Part shown: in pieces, positions 11,641-22,850 of the stretch
How positions within the stretch are numbered: the first letter of the stretch is position 1
How the letters are laid out: each line of letters starts with the position of its first letter
DNA from: Rhizoctonia solani
Taxonomy: Eukaryota > Basidiomycota > Agaricomycetes > Cantharellales > Ceratobasidiaceae
Assembly: GCF_016906535.1 (NCBI RefSeq)
Contig: NC_057377.1
Coordinates: 1,798,001-1,862,000, forward strand
Direction of reading: 5' to 3'
DNA length: 64,000 bases
Translations under genes and position numbers: made by a program
Notes under the pieces: generated by a model
The model's database searches: none
What the model saw: only the letters and a program-made list of their open reading frames with translations
What the model was told of the DNA's origin: nothing

Positions 11641-11960
11641 CGGCCAGTCTTTCTGCGTCACTTTACCGCTTGACGTCTCCTGTAGCCAATCATAGTATGC
11701 CTGCACTATGGTCTCGTTCTGCATCACCAAGGCTGCCAGAAACGACTCAGCATGAATCTGTTGTCGACGGTTACGAGGCATCTGGACGGCGGGTGCGTGG
11801 GTGAACGGCAGTGAGTCTGGTTAGCGTGGGGTTTGTGCAGTGTTAAGGGATGCTGAGCACATGAGACCAGGGCGATAGAACGCAGCTTATGCGCTTCTGG
11901 ACACGCTGATCACACCGGAAGCATGGCAGCTGGCAACGTGCAGTCCACGTTCCCTCTTAC

Positions 11961-11970
11961 TATAAACGAT
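11961..11970 (+). promoter_or_regulatory. TATA box of NLR unit 3
   Basis: TATAAACGAT lies 63 bp before the ATG at 12024, with the same flanking blocks as at unit 2. Confidence 0.6.
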
Positions 11971-12023
11971 CCGAGGACGAGCGCTCACTCCCAACCCATC
12001 CAACGACGACGAATAATCGAAAA

Positions 12024-15000
12024 ATGTCGACTGCGAACAACAGGTCGAATAGAAAGAAAGGGAAAGTGCGACGCTGGCTGGATAGTCTGCTCTGCGTCTC
12101 ATCGCCCGAGGATCCAGTCGCGCCATCCATCCAGCAGCGCTCGTCTTCGCATGCCTCGTTACCTCTAGAACCGATCCAAGACTTCCATACAGATACCCCC
12201 AATGATGACAACACCGCACAACAAGGGCCTTCGCATGCATCACTCCCTGCAGAACCGACCCAAAGTGCCCATGTAGATTCGGCCAATGACGAGAACGCAC
12301 CCCTCCCGACAGGCCAGCCATCAGCTCAAATCAGTACCCCTCCCGATACATCAGGCGTCAAGAATGGGGCATGGGCTGGGCTTCGGCTGACTCTCAAGAC
12401 CCTGAGAGACACTCCTGCGATGTTCGGCCCACTCGCCTCCGCAGCCAACGTACTTCTCGACTGCTTCGATACTATCGAGGTGTGTCAGGCAAGAAATGCA
12501 CTATAGTTCTCCTTGCTGACGCGTACTCCACGATAGGCGGTCGCGCGGAACCAGCAAGACTACGAACAACTGGCGACCGAGCTTGACGCGCTCAGCAAAT
12601 CGCTTGTCACGACATGCAACGAGGTCGCACCAGGCTCAGCTGCCGACTGCGTAGCTGGGATCGTCAAGTATGTTGACCGGCTAGCTGTGAGCCTTGTACG
12701 GTAACTGACAGGGGTGCACAGTACTATCAAACGAGAGGCGAATGAGATCGACAGCAAACTCGAGCGCGGGACTGGGAGACGGGCGCTGATGGCGAACGCG
12801 GACGAACAGGATCTGATGAGGCGGTACAGGCGGATACAGTCGCTGTTTCGGCAGCTGCAGGTGGGTGTATACGTTGTCGTTGACGATGGTGCTTGGCGCT
12901 TATGTATGGGCAGACGAACATCGGGATGAGCACCTGGGCAAACACGAACGAACTAGTGGTGGTGTGTATGACCTGATGTGGCTACACTGTGTACATTGAC
13001 CGATCGAGTGAACAGAAATCAAGGCTTGGAGAACTGAACGCAGAAAAGAAGGCAACATACGACTCACAGCTCTCGGGACCGACCAACCGACGGACATGCA
13101 CCGAAGGCACGCGGGTCAAAGTACTCGACGAACTCAAAGCCTGGGTGCTCGAGGCAGCCGGACAGTCAGTATATTGGATGAGCGGCATGGCGGGGACTGG
13201 CAAGACCACAATCGCATGTACGTTTGCCAAATGGCTCGAGGCCGAGAAGCTGCTGGCGGCGAGCTTCTTCTGCACGCGGACCTCTACCGACTGTCAGGAC
13301 GTAACCCGAATCATACCGACGGTGGCATACCAGCTTGCACAATACTCTATCCCGTTCCGGTCGGCGCTGTGCGATATTCTCGGCAACAACTCGGATATAG
13401 GGTCAAAGGACATCGCGGCGCAGTTCGAAAAGCTGATACTGGAGCCGCTGAACAGAATGAAGGACGACATACCGGACGGGATGGTGGTGGTGATCGATGC
13501 GTTGGATGAGTGCAAAGACCAAGGCGGAGTGGGAAAGCTTCTGGATATGCTGTTCAAGCACGCTGCTCAGCTACCGGTCCGGTTCTTCGTGACCAGTCGA
13601 CCCGAGTCGGGCATCTACGCAACGATGGCAGCGCACGCAGCGTCTCACGAGGCTATACACCTGCACAAGATCGAGGAGTCGCTGGTCAGCGCGGACATCA
13701 AGCTGTACCTGGAAGAGGTGCTTGCGCCAATATCGCCTCAGGTATCGGACATCGAGGAGCTTGTTCGACGCTCCGGGGTGCTGTTCATCTATGCGGCCAC
13801 TCTTTTCCGCTACATCTTGCCCACGGGCCGGAAGGCTAACTCGCAGAAACGGCTCCGAGACATCATGGCCATGGCTCCTGAGGCTGTGATGGGACACGCG
13901 CAGATTGATTTGCTGTACACGGTGGTGCTGAAGTCGGCGCTGGAAGACGAGGAAACGAACGAGGAAGAGAAGAACGACGTCCGGGCGGTACTTAACACCG
14001 TGTTGCTTGCGCAAGAGCCGATTGGGATCCAAACCATCGCGGCCCTCGGCGGAGTGGGCGATACGTCTCGAGTGGAGTATGCGCTGCGATCACTGAGCTC
14101 TGTGCTGTACGAGTCGGGCACGGGTCTGGTATCAACCCTACACGCCTCGTTTCCGGATTTCATGTTCGACGATAAGCGATCTGGGACCTACTTTTGCGAC
14201 GCACCCAAGCACAGTCTACTGGTGGTGCGGCGATGCTTCGAGGTGATGAAGAAACAGCTACGAATGAACATATGCAATCTGCCGTCATCGTTTATGCGCG
14301 ACAAGGATGTCAAGAACCTGAACGAGCTGATCGAATCGAACATCTCACCCCTGCTCACATATGTATGCCGCTATTGGGCGAACCACCTTCGGCCAGTGCT
14401 GGAGGTAGATGAAATGCAGGCGGCGCTGGGCGAGTTTGTATCGACGCGACTGCTGTTCTGGATGGAGGTGCTGAGCGTGCGGAGCGAGCTATCTACAGGA
14501 GCGGGTACGGTGCAGCTGATGAATGCCAAGCAGTGGCTGACGGTGAGTGAAGCAGCATGCACGTTATCTGTTTGCTGATGCTCGAGCTGGTAGTCATTTG
14601 AGCCCCAAGAGTCTCGGTCAAAGCTGGCGGTGACGATGGAAGATGCTATCAACTTTGTGGCGGGGCATATAACCAGCCCGGCTTCTGAATCGACCCCACA
14701 CATCTACATCTCGTCACTCCCGTTCTGTGCGCGATCAAGCTATATATACAAGCACTACTGGCCTCGGATGCAAGGACTGGTGGAACTGAAGGGCAGTCTG
14801 ATGGACCGCAGAGAGACAGCCGCACTGGCCACCTGGAACATTCGCTCGGAAGTATTGTCGGTGGCGTACTCAGGGGATGGCAGTCAAGTTGCAGTCGGAT
14901 GCAAAGACGGAACAGTGAGCATACGGAACGCATACGATGGCACGCTGCTTGTTGGGCCCTGGAATGCTCACACCCGTATTGTTCGTTCGGTTGTGTTCTC

Positions 15001-15724
15001 GCCTGATGGCAGACTTGTTGCCTCGGGGTCATATGATGGCACCATCGGAGTGTGGGACGTGCGCACCGGCAGTCCTGTTGCCGGTCCATTCCACCGTCAC
15101 ACCGACCTTGTCTACTCGGTTTCGTTCTCACCCGACAGCAAGCGCATAGTCTCTGGCTCCGACAACAACACCGTTTGTATATGGGACACGGCCGATGGCA
15201 CACTGCTTGTGGGTCTGTTGCACGGTCATACCGACTCAGTCAACTCCGTGACGTACTCGCCCGACGGCACACTCATTGCCTCTGCCTCTGAAGACAACAC
15301 TATCCGACTGTGGCGCTCGGACGACGGCACTCCTGCTGGTTCCCCGCTTCAAGGTCACACCGACTCTGTCAACTCTGTTACGTTCACGCCCGATGGCACT
15401 CGACTTGTCAGCGGGTCATCCGACGGGACCGTTCGTGTGTGGAGGGTGTCGGATGGGTTGGCTGTTGCCACTTCATTTCAGGGTCATTCAGGCGGCGTCT
15501 ACTCGGTGGCAGTGTCACCTGATGGCATGCTTGTTGCATCTGGGTCTGAAGATCGTACTGTGCGAGTGTGGAGGATCAGCGATGGGTCGCTTGCTGCCGG
15601 TCCATTTGTTGGCCATACTAGTATGATTTTGTCAGTTGGGTACTCACCGGATGGGACGGGACGCGAGTCATCTCTGGGTCTGATGATCGGACCGTTCGTG
15701 TTTGGAATGTGCGCGAAGGCATGA
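12024..15724 (+). CDS. NLR unit 3: NACHT-WD40, WD40 cut by frameshift
   Basis: Paralogue of unit 2 with the same exon plan: 12024-12479, 12537-12667, 12722-12860, 12914-12961, 13016-14542 and 14594-15724. Exons 2, 3 and 4 match unit 2 exactly in length (131, 139 and 48 nt). The protein would be about 1143 aa. It has the basic start KKGKVRRWLDSLLCVSS, a shorter linker, the MLKL/HeLo-like helical region, a P-loop GMAGTGKTT (about residue 315) and Walker B VVVIDALDE. Six WD40 repeats and the start of a seventh follow. At 15653-15662 the bases GGGACGGGAC form a 5-bp tandem duplication absent from unit 2. It shifts the frame and leads to a TGA at 15722-15724. The intron at 14543-14593 is also 51 nt but contains stops, unlike that of unit 2. 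The truncated protein could still signal but would lack a closed propeller. Confidence 0.8.
15653..15662. repeat. 5-bp tandem duplication causing frameshift
   Basis: GGGAC occurs twice in direct tandem here. The aligned position in unit 2 (about 8198-8204) has a single copy in the open frame. The insertion is not a multiple of three. Confidence 0.8.
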
Positions 15725-16512
15725 TGTCCCCTGCCTCCTCGGAAGTTGGTCTATTATATATCACATCCCTCTCTTTCTCGCCTGATGGCGCTCATGTGTT
15801 GACAGTGTCGCGTGAGGACGAGAGGCGCATGTGGGGTGTCTCGAGTGGCATATCCCAGCCAGCGTCAACCGATACCCAGCTTCCTCACCTTCCATCCGAT
15901 GCATCACCTCCCGATAGCTCTTACGCTGCTGAAACCAATACGGATGGACGGCTAGTACGGGTTGTGCGCACGGACGACAAGTCTGTGGCTGCTGGGCCAT
16001 TTAATCCTACCCCTCGAGTATGGCAGTTCTCTCGCGACAGTACCTGCGTCATTGTGGGCCTCAAGGATGGCAGGATTGAGGGGATATGTCTACAGACCGG
16101 GCAGCCTGCGTTCGAGTTGCGCTCGGCTAACGACGACTGGGTTGACCTGATTGCAGAGTGGCCCGATCGTTCCCTTCTTGCCTCCATTGACGACACCGCG
16201 TACCACAGTTCCAGCTTACGAATCTGGAGCATGGTTAGCCCTTCACTCTGTTTTCGGTCCTCAGACGATCCCCCTCTCGATCCGGGGCCAGGTCAGACCC
16301 TCTCTGGACTTCACGCCCGATGCTATATCAACAGGGCTGGGTGGATGGTCAACAATAACAATGACCTATTGCTCTGGCTTCCGTCAGAGATAGCTGATGC
16401 AGGACTGTCTCCGTTCGCGTCGCTTATTGTCACAACGTCAGGAACACTACAAGTACCAAAGCAGATGCTATTGGTCGGGCCGGAGTGGGACAAATGCTAC
16501 GTACGGGGCTGA
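15725..16512 (+). pseudogene. Orphaned C-terminal WD40 part of NLR unit 3
   Basis: The frame that would continue the protein stays open from 15709 to the TGA at 16510-16512 and reads almost like the end of unit 2 (for example SLSFSPDGAHVLTVSR and a C-terminus ending CYVRG against CYVQR). No further stops have accumulated, so the frameshift looks recent, or the frame may be restored in other alleles. It has no promoter or start of its own. Confidence 0.75.
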
Positions 16513-17832
16513 GTGTTACTCGGTATATCATTTTTTCATGCTATTTATCAGATATTGAATAATGAATAGCAGTAGGGAGTTCATGTGCACGTTCTATACG
16601 TGTTATTTTGGTTTTTTTTTTTTTTTAGTAAATAAGCAATACAAGCACTGAAGTGTAGAGATATTAATTCGTTTTCAATTCAATAGTATCACTTCCTGAG
16701 GCACTGCAACTCGAAAATCAATCGACACAAGCAAAACGCGTACGTTAGCATATCCTGTCATACAGGCTTCTGCTCTGTAAAGGGGAGGGCTTCGAATGGA
16801 ACACATTGTTGGCTTCTTTCAGACAACCGTGATATACACTTTCAGCTGTGCATCCAATATGCTAATTCTCAAGTGATTTCCCTTGGTTGTATTTCCTCTT
16901 ACTTCTAAAAGGTGGGGTATTGCTTTGAAATCAGTATTCTCACACTGCTGCAGGATTGTAAGAATTAACGTACAAATTAGAAACAAATAACAATGCTATA
17001 TCCTATGTGATATTCCCACCAGCCAGTTCAGACCCAATTAAAATTTCGGGGATTTTCATCGAACCGCCTCTCGCACATCTGAGCTATACGTCCATCATGC
17101 TGGCAAAAGAGGTGGAATGTGTTTGATCGAGGAAATGTTATGCTAACGATATAACAGCATTGTCCCATGTTTTTCGCTCTTAGTCGCGCAAAGGTGTTGT
17201 GTTCTGGTTCGCGTCTGATATGTTCTTCGTTTGCATGCTCAGGTCTACAAGACGCAATAACATTATTGATCAGCGAGCCACTTTCATATTCAGAAACCAG
17301 TGCCAAGCTGGAATGTGTACGATTGGAAGCAATATCGGCTATTGGGCACGTTACGAAACATATATTCATTTTCACGTCATTGCCGCATCGTCGATAGTTC
17401 AGCTTCCCAACTGGGGTACCAAAAAAACAAATACTGTATGAATACAAGCTTCCTGCGTGAAATGCACTTATTCCGCAGCGACGCGCACAATACTCACAAT
17501 GTACATGCAGTTGGCCATTCAGTTATATCTGACTATCGCTCACCACGAACCAGTAGATGTCATAGTACGCTTTCCGCCATCCCCAGATACACTGCCCAGC
17601 TACGCCCTGTTGCCGGTGTAGAGCCCGAATCAATAGCGCCCGTCGGCGTCTAACCCCCCAAACTGGCATTGAGCTGCGGGCTGTGTGCTTAGTCACCAAG
17701 ATCGGACACACCGTCTTGGCAAATCCAATTGCAACTCTGCCTCATTTAACACAGGCTGTGCGATCAGATCTATTTAACGGCGTGGCCCCATTCCCTCATT
17801 GCTCTCTATCCTCTCATCCTCCCCTCACCGAC
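16513..17832. other. Intergenic, AT-rich
   Basis: No gene recognised. A run of T at about 16612-16626 follows NLR unit 3. The longest opposed open frames (about 17030-17650) lack family features and mirror each other. The last 100 bp are probably the promoter of the membrane protein at 17833. Confidence 0.5.
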
Positions 17833-18737
17833 ATGTCTCTTACTCGCCACTTTTGCTGCTGTCTTCCCGTGCGACTCGGAGTCTTTGTGCTCTCGCTATT
17901 GTCGTTGATTGGTGGTGGAATCTACGCGGGTGCGACATGGTATGCATACTACCGTAAGTGCCCTTGCCCATTCTGGTTCTGGCCGCGAGCACCTGGCTGA
18001 CCCCTGGACCCAGTCTCTGAAAAAGAAGACCATGTGTCACTTACCAAGACTCAGAAGATCGCGTTTATCGTGTCTGGAGTGGTGTACTCGATCCTGGCTA
18101 TCGCGGCGCTATTGGGATTGATCGGTGCTATTGGAAGGAAACGTGGATTGGTGGCGACTTATAGTACATTCATGTGGTTCCACCTTGCAGCCCAGGTCGC
18201 TGTTGGAGCGTTCTTCATCTACGCGCTGTTCCAGAACAATAACGAGCTCGTGACGCAATGCAAGGAGCAGGCGAGTTGGTTTATTGATTATTGAAAGCGA
18301 TTCATTTACAGATTGGGTCTGGAATAGGTCGACCGCATCAACAATGCCGCTAACAGTACTAATACCAATGCCAACATTAATGCTGATGATGCGTGCCAGT
18401 TGTTCACCAAGTGGGGTCGCGTCGGTGCCATCATCTCATTGGTCGTTATTCTCCTTATTGAACTTTGTGAGCTCATCTCTTATCGTCCCATGAAATATCG
18501 CTAAATTATTCTCCAGACTGCTGCTTCATTGTTTCGCGTTATGTGTCTCAACTCACCGACGAACAATCCTTCCGTGCCGTCAACCGCACTGCCCACGTTG
18601 AGGCAAATGCTGGTCGCTCATCCGGATACTACCCGCACGAGCCAATTCACTCTGGAACCGAGCTCCTTAACAAGGAAGGTCACTCAAACGACTACCCGTA
18701 TGCTCAAGCTCAGCACTCGTTTGGCCACAAGGCGTAA
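17833..18737 (+). CDS. Four-helix membrane protein, fungal, function unknown
   Basis: Four exons (17833-17953, 18014-18270, 18328-18466, 18517-18737) give 245 aa with all phases consistent. Hydrophobic helices are visible at the N-terminus (VRLGVFVLSLLSLIGGGIYA), after the DHVSLTKTQK segment (IAFIVSGVVYSILAIAALLG), in the second half of exon 2 (HLAAQVAVGAFFIYALF) and across the exon 3/4 border (AIISLVVILLIEL). The C-terminal 60 residues are polar and likely cytosolic. The N-terminus carries CCC after the start, a possible palmitoylation site. The second intron seems to use a GC-AG donor (GCGAGT at 18271). I do not recognise a named family; similar small four-helix proteins are common in basidiomycetes. 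Location in a cellular membrane is inferred. Confidence 0.75.
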
Positions 18738-19687
18738 ACCCAAAACCAACCCCAACTTGACTTTTACGATGTTATTATATCCACGCGTTTGATGCCCTAC
18801 TTCATTTCTCCAACGGACTCGTATTTGGCCTGATTGCTCTTTTATTCCCGTCGATACTTTTTTGTATCATGCATGAATTCAATTCCGTGTATTTTTTATT
18901 ATACCTGAAATTTGCGTGCATGAGCCCATAGCCCCATCCGTATGAGCGCCCCTGCGATAGCCGTGGGTTACTCGGACATAGCACTGCCACAGGTCCTTCC
19001 AGGGACGTCGATCATCTTGTGAACCTGATCGCGTCGGGGAGATCGGACCAATTGGACCTTTGCTCTCATCCACAGCGTCGACTTGTGAAATTCTCATTTA
19101 GTTGCGCGTGAGTCGCCTCAGACTGTACCCGCAACCCGATTTCACAGCCCAAAGCTTCCATTCTTTCGTGCAGCTACCTTGCGGAATTAGCATGTGCATC
19201 TATCTATGACGCACTATGACGCCCTTACCAACTCTCCTTTCGCCAAGAGTCCCTCATGCTGGTCTCACGAGCAACTCGCGGCATAGCCCCATTTACCTAT
19301 CTTAGTTTTCAAAGCGACATCAATAACCGAGGAATCATCCCTGGTTTTGGCGCTCGCTCCACTTCGAAGCCTTCGATATGTGACTGGGTTTCGGTGTCGA
19401 CTCTTGGATTGCCGGCCTGGTGAAACGATGGAGAGCGAATCAAGTCGCAATGTCAGGGACTTTGGGCTAGTAGCGGTAAGTCTGCCAATGGTATATATTC
19501 AAATTATCATTTATACTGGGTTCTCGGGAGGGGGTATGCAAATCGGGTCAAAGCGGAAACCAAAAACACAATACAAACAAAAGTCCAAGCCAAAGTTAAA
19601 AATACGATCATCAACAAATCCATATGCCCAGAGTCCTCAAATTGAATAAATAAGTTCGAAAATGGATTACCGATAGACGAGGCCCCA
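18738..19687. other. Intergenic
   Basis: No supported gene. A short open stretch at 19347-19474 ends at a plausible GTAAGT donor but could not be linked to further exons. Confidence 0.45.
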
Positions 19688-20283
19688 TCACCTCCCAGCC
19701 CGACGCAAACTCAAGCCGTTCCGCTTCTTAAAGCTGTCCAACCACCCTCTCGAAAACCCAATCCGCTGATCCCCCGGAACCTGAAGTTCGTCGCATATTT
19801 CTTTACCCCTCTCGACGATCGCGTCTCCGCTTATCGAGTACCCTTGCTCTTGTTGCTGCTCGATCCACTTTACGAGCGCGTCCTCGACCTCGGGCAAGAC
19901 GACCACCGACGCTCGTTTGGCATGCTCGTTCTGTTCTGCAGCGCATTGGCGAATCCGGCTTTCGTTCTTGACAAACCGGGAGATGGTGGATTGGCAGATG
20001 GTTGTGAATCCCATCGAGCGCAGGGGAGGGATCATCGATTCCATCGAGAGCCGGTTTTTGTTGAGGTGGTAAAAATCGAGGACTTGGATTTTTTGTTGGT
20101 ATGTGAGGTTTTGGCGGACTTGTTGGCGTGGGCGTGGTTGATAACTGTATGGTGCCTAGTATAACAATACAACTATTATATAACTATTTGGCTTTGGAAA
20201 GGCATGAGTCGACTTACGGTCAACGCAACAGGATTATATCTATAATTAGAAGTTGAAGCGAAAGACTGATGATGGGATGACAT
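19688..20283 (-). CDS. Solo CENP-B-type HTH DNA-binding protein
   Basis: Two exons (20283-20218 and 20155-19688, intron of 62 nt with GTAAGT and TAG borders) give 177 aa. The first helix-turn-helix includes the QQKIQVLDFYHLN segment and TTICQSTISRFVKNE. The second, CENP-B-type HTH includes VVLPEVEDALVKWIEQQQEQ, a GDAIVERGKEIC helix and the end motif GFSRGWLDSFKKRNGLSLRR. This is the bipartite DNA-binding unit found in CENP-B, yeast Ars-binding proteins and pogo/Tigger transposases. The protein stops directly after it: there is no DDE nuclease domain here or downstream. It is therefore a domesticated transposase-derived DNA binder or a solo-HTH gene, common in fungi. The target DNA is unknown. 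Confidence 0.8.
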
Positions 20284-20730
20284 TAGGAAAAGAAGTGAAA
20301 GAAGTTGATACCCTTTTTGCCGAGATCACCCCCAGTATTTATGTCGACCCAAACGAGGTGGCTGTTGGTTGCTCCACTTCATCGCCACTTAAGTGAATGG
20401 TGGAGTCGAGTATTTATAAGCAACGGCACTCCTCATTCTCAACAGGAGAGTGGAGACCCGGTGGTACGATTTGCGTCGGGGCAAAGCATACCGGTGCAGA
20501 TCGCGGTCGGAACGTGAGATGCGACCAATGTGCCTATCATTGAGTCGGCTAGTTCATCTTATCGTATGATTATGTTTAGGTATCACGCGAGACGGACGGC
20601 CAATCAAATCCCATTATAGAGAGAGAGTAATACGAAAGATTGTGTAACTGGTTCTGAAAGAGCGGATCGCCTCTAAACGGAAGCCCCAAAGGCGGGAAGT
20701 AAATCTATGAATCAGACCTCTTGTGTTCTT
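20284..20730. other. Intergenic, CENP-B HTH promoter side
   Basis: This 447-bp stretch lies between the 5' end of the solo HTH gene and the 3' end of the deacetylase. I see no gene; it probably carries the HTH gene's promoter and the 3' UTR of the deacetylase. Confidence 0.5.
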
Positions 20731-22037
20731 TAGCAAGTCCAGCTCCACTGCAGTGTAGTGGTTAGTAACTAATTTTCTGCTGAACAAAAAGGTGCTTACG
20801 TCGCGGGCGGCCGGGCTCGTTTGGCTGTTGCATGCTGGAAGTCCCAAGCACTCGGCAACTGTGACCATCTTGTACCCCTTCTGCTTAATCTTTTGGATAG
20901 CGTAGGGGATAACTTGGTTCCTGTAAATAATAAATGAGCATTGTTTCATTCGAACAAATTTTCTTTTACATACGGGGTAGTTTCTATCCAAGAGAAATGA
21001 TTAGGAGAATATTTCTATCTGTGATAGATATTGCTCACCGATAGTCTCGTGGTTCAGGGTCATGATACTACTGGGGTGCTGATCAAGAATATTGTCGTAA
21101 TGTTGCTTTGATTGTTCCGGCTGCAGTTTCTCTATTAGGGACTCCATTGAGATCAGTAAGAGAAATACGACGCACGGTAGCTCCGATAGAGTCAGCGGAG
21201 TCAAAGTCCCAGATGACCACTTCAACTATCGTCAGTTTTGGTTTGAGGATACTTCCGCAAAAACATACCAGTTTGGCCATTAGCAGCAGCCTTCTCGACG
21301 ACTTCGTCGTTATATTCACCGTACGGTGGGCTTAACAATATCTTTCAATTATTCTGAGTAGCTTATTTTATCGGAAGTTACTGACCGCATGAAAGCAGCA
21401 TCGCAGCCAGTGATTTTCTTGATCGCCTCATTTGTCCTAATTAAATGAATAGGATCAGCGCAATCAACGAAGGCACTGATTGATCAACATACTTGTTGAA
21501 CTGCAGGTTCAGATCGTCGCCAGTGAGCTGTGGCAAATGTTCGTGTGCCCAAGTATGGGAGGCGATCTGGTGACCGCGTTCATACAGGTACTGAATACGC
21601 TTGACGTTCTCCTCGCTGTAGATGCAACCGTCTGAAATTCGAAATGATTGGCGCTTTAGCAGATAGCCACTCAAGTTAGTGAATAAACATACAGTTGTTG
21701 CCATTCACGAAGAACGTTCTGTGAATAAACAGATAAACAGATAATTGTGGAAGAACGAGTGGAGCAACTCACCCTTTAGCACCATTTTGGTCAAGTAAAT
21801 CAACCAAGTTAGTGGTCCAGTAGTAGGGGCCATCATCAAAACTAAGATCATGATATCATATAAGTTGAACCTTATCATCGATAGGTTGGATAACACGTAC
21901 GTGATTGCAACTGTGTTGGGTTCCGTGCACTTCAGCACAACACTCCCTGTGGAACGCGAGCCAAGAGTTGCTGAAGCGTTCGCAACGCTGAACAAGGTAG
22001 AAGCGAGGGTGACAATCTGGGTAGTCGAGAAACGCAT
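20731..22037 (-). CDS. Chitin/polysaccharide deacetylase, CE4, secreted
   Basis: A secreted carbohydrate esterase family 4 enzyme that removes N-acetyl groups from chitin or related polymers in the cell wall. The gene is cut into many small exons. It starts with a signal peptide (MRFSTTQIVTLASTLFSVAN) at 22037. The NodB motifs are present across splice joins: motif 1 TFDDGP (catalytic Asp-Asp), formed where the first intron joins AC to T; motif 2 SHTWAH (the metal-binding His-x-x-x-His); motif 3 RPPYGEYND; then VVIWDFDSAD, and IMTLNHET carrying the late catalytic His. The last exon is only 18 nt and encodes WSWTC before the TAA at 20733-20731. No GPI signal is seen, so the enzyme is likely soluble or wall-bound. 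Chitin as substrate is inferred from the family. Confidence 0.85.
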
Positions 22038-22850
22038 GGCTTGAAAGAAAGACTAAAGGAGGGGAGGAGTGAGACGCGATTGAACGAAGGAACTGATGTA
22101 TGACGGCCTAACAGGTCATGTATTTATATCCCCGCAACGCCATGGACCGAAGCAAACTTCTCTTTTGGTGTCGGTGATGCCAAGGTTTCATTTGTCCAGG
22201 GTTTGAGCGGTGTCACAGGATTTTGAAATAACAACGACTGGAGGTACTTGTGGGTATTGTCGTCAGACGCGGCTTTTCCTTGCAATTGCGACACATCGAC
22301 AATCCATATCAGTAACACAGATCACAGTACACATTATCTCTATAGCACGCAAAAATCAAGACAGAGGCTTCGTATCCAACGTTGAGTATGTAGGCCAATT
22401 CGAAAAGACAAGCCCATGACAAGCGATAGCGTAAGGCAGTCTGCTTCGATGTTTTATGGCACCGGAGTAGGTGATCATGAGTGCGTCAGCCCGTAATCCA
22501 CGCCTTCATTTGAATCATTCAAGTATTGTGCCAGCCTATGGGTTTATTCTCGAGGTAGCCAACTCAACTGCCAAGCACTAGCGGGGAAATAGACTAGAAA
22601 GAATAAGAACAATTGCACAGCCACGCTGATCATCATCCTTGGGATATTTGTAATTAGCAGGCTGATGAGAGTTTACGGGGTCTTCTTGTTCTAAAAGGCG
22701 TCTTTGTCAACGCCTAATGGTTACGAAACGGGGACAAACCTCTTTCTGTTAACTTTTAAGCTCTATGAGGAGTCAGATCGTTTGTAGCTGGGTAAAATAT
22801 TAGATTGGTTCATAAACATGCATATGGATACGGTCACTTGATGTATAATT
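22038..22850. other. Deacetylase promoter and intergenic
   Basis: No gene seen. The part next to 22037 is the deacetylase 5' region and includes the TATA-like element at 22121-22129. The inverted-repeat element starts at the far end. Confidence 0.5.
22121..22129 (-). promoter_or_regulatory. TATA-like box of the deacetylase gene
   Basis: Read on the minus strand this is GATATAAATA, about 85 bp before the ATG at 22037. Confidence 0.45.
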
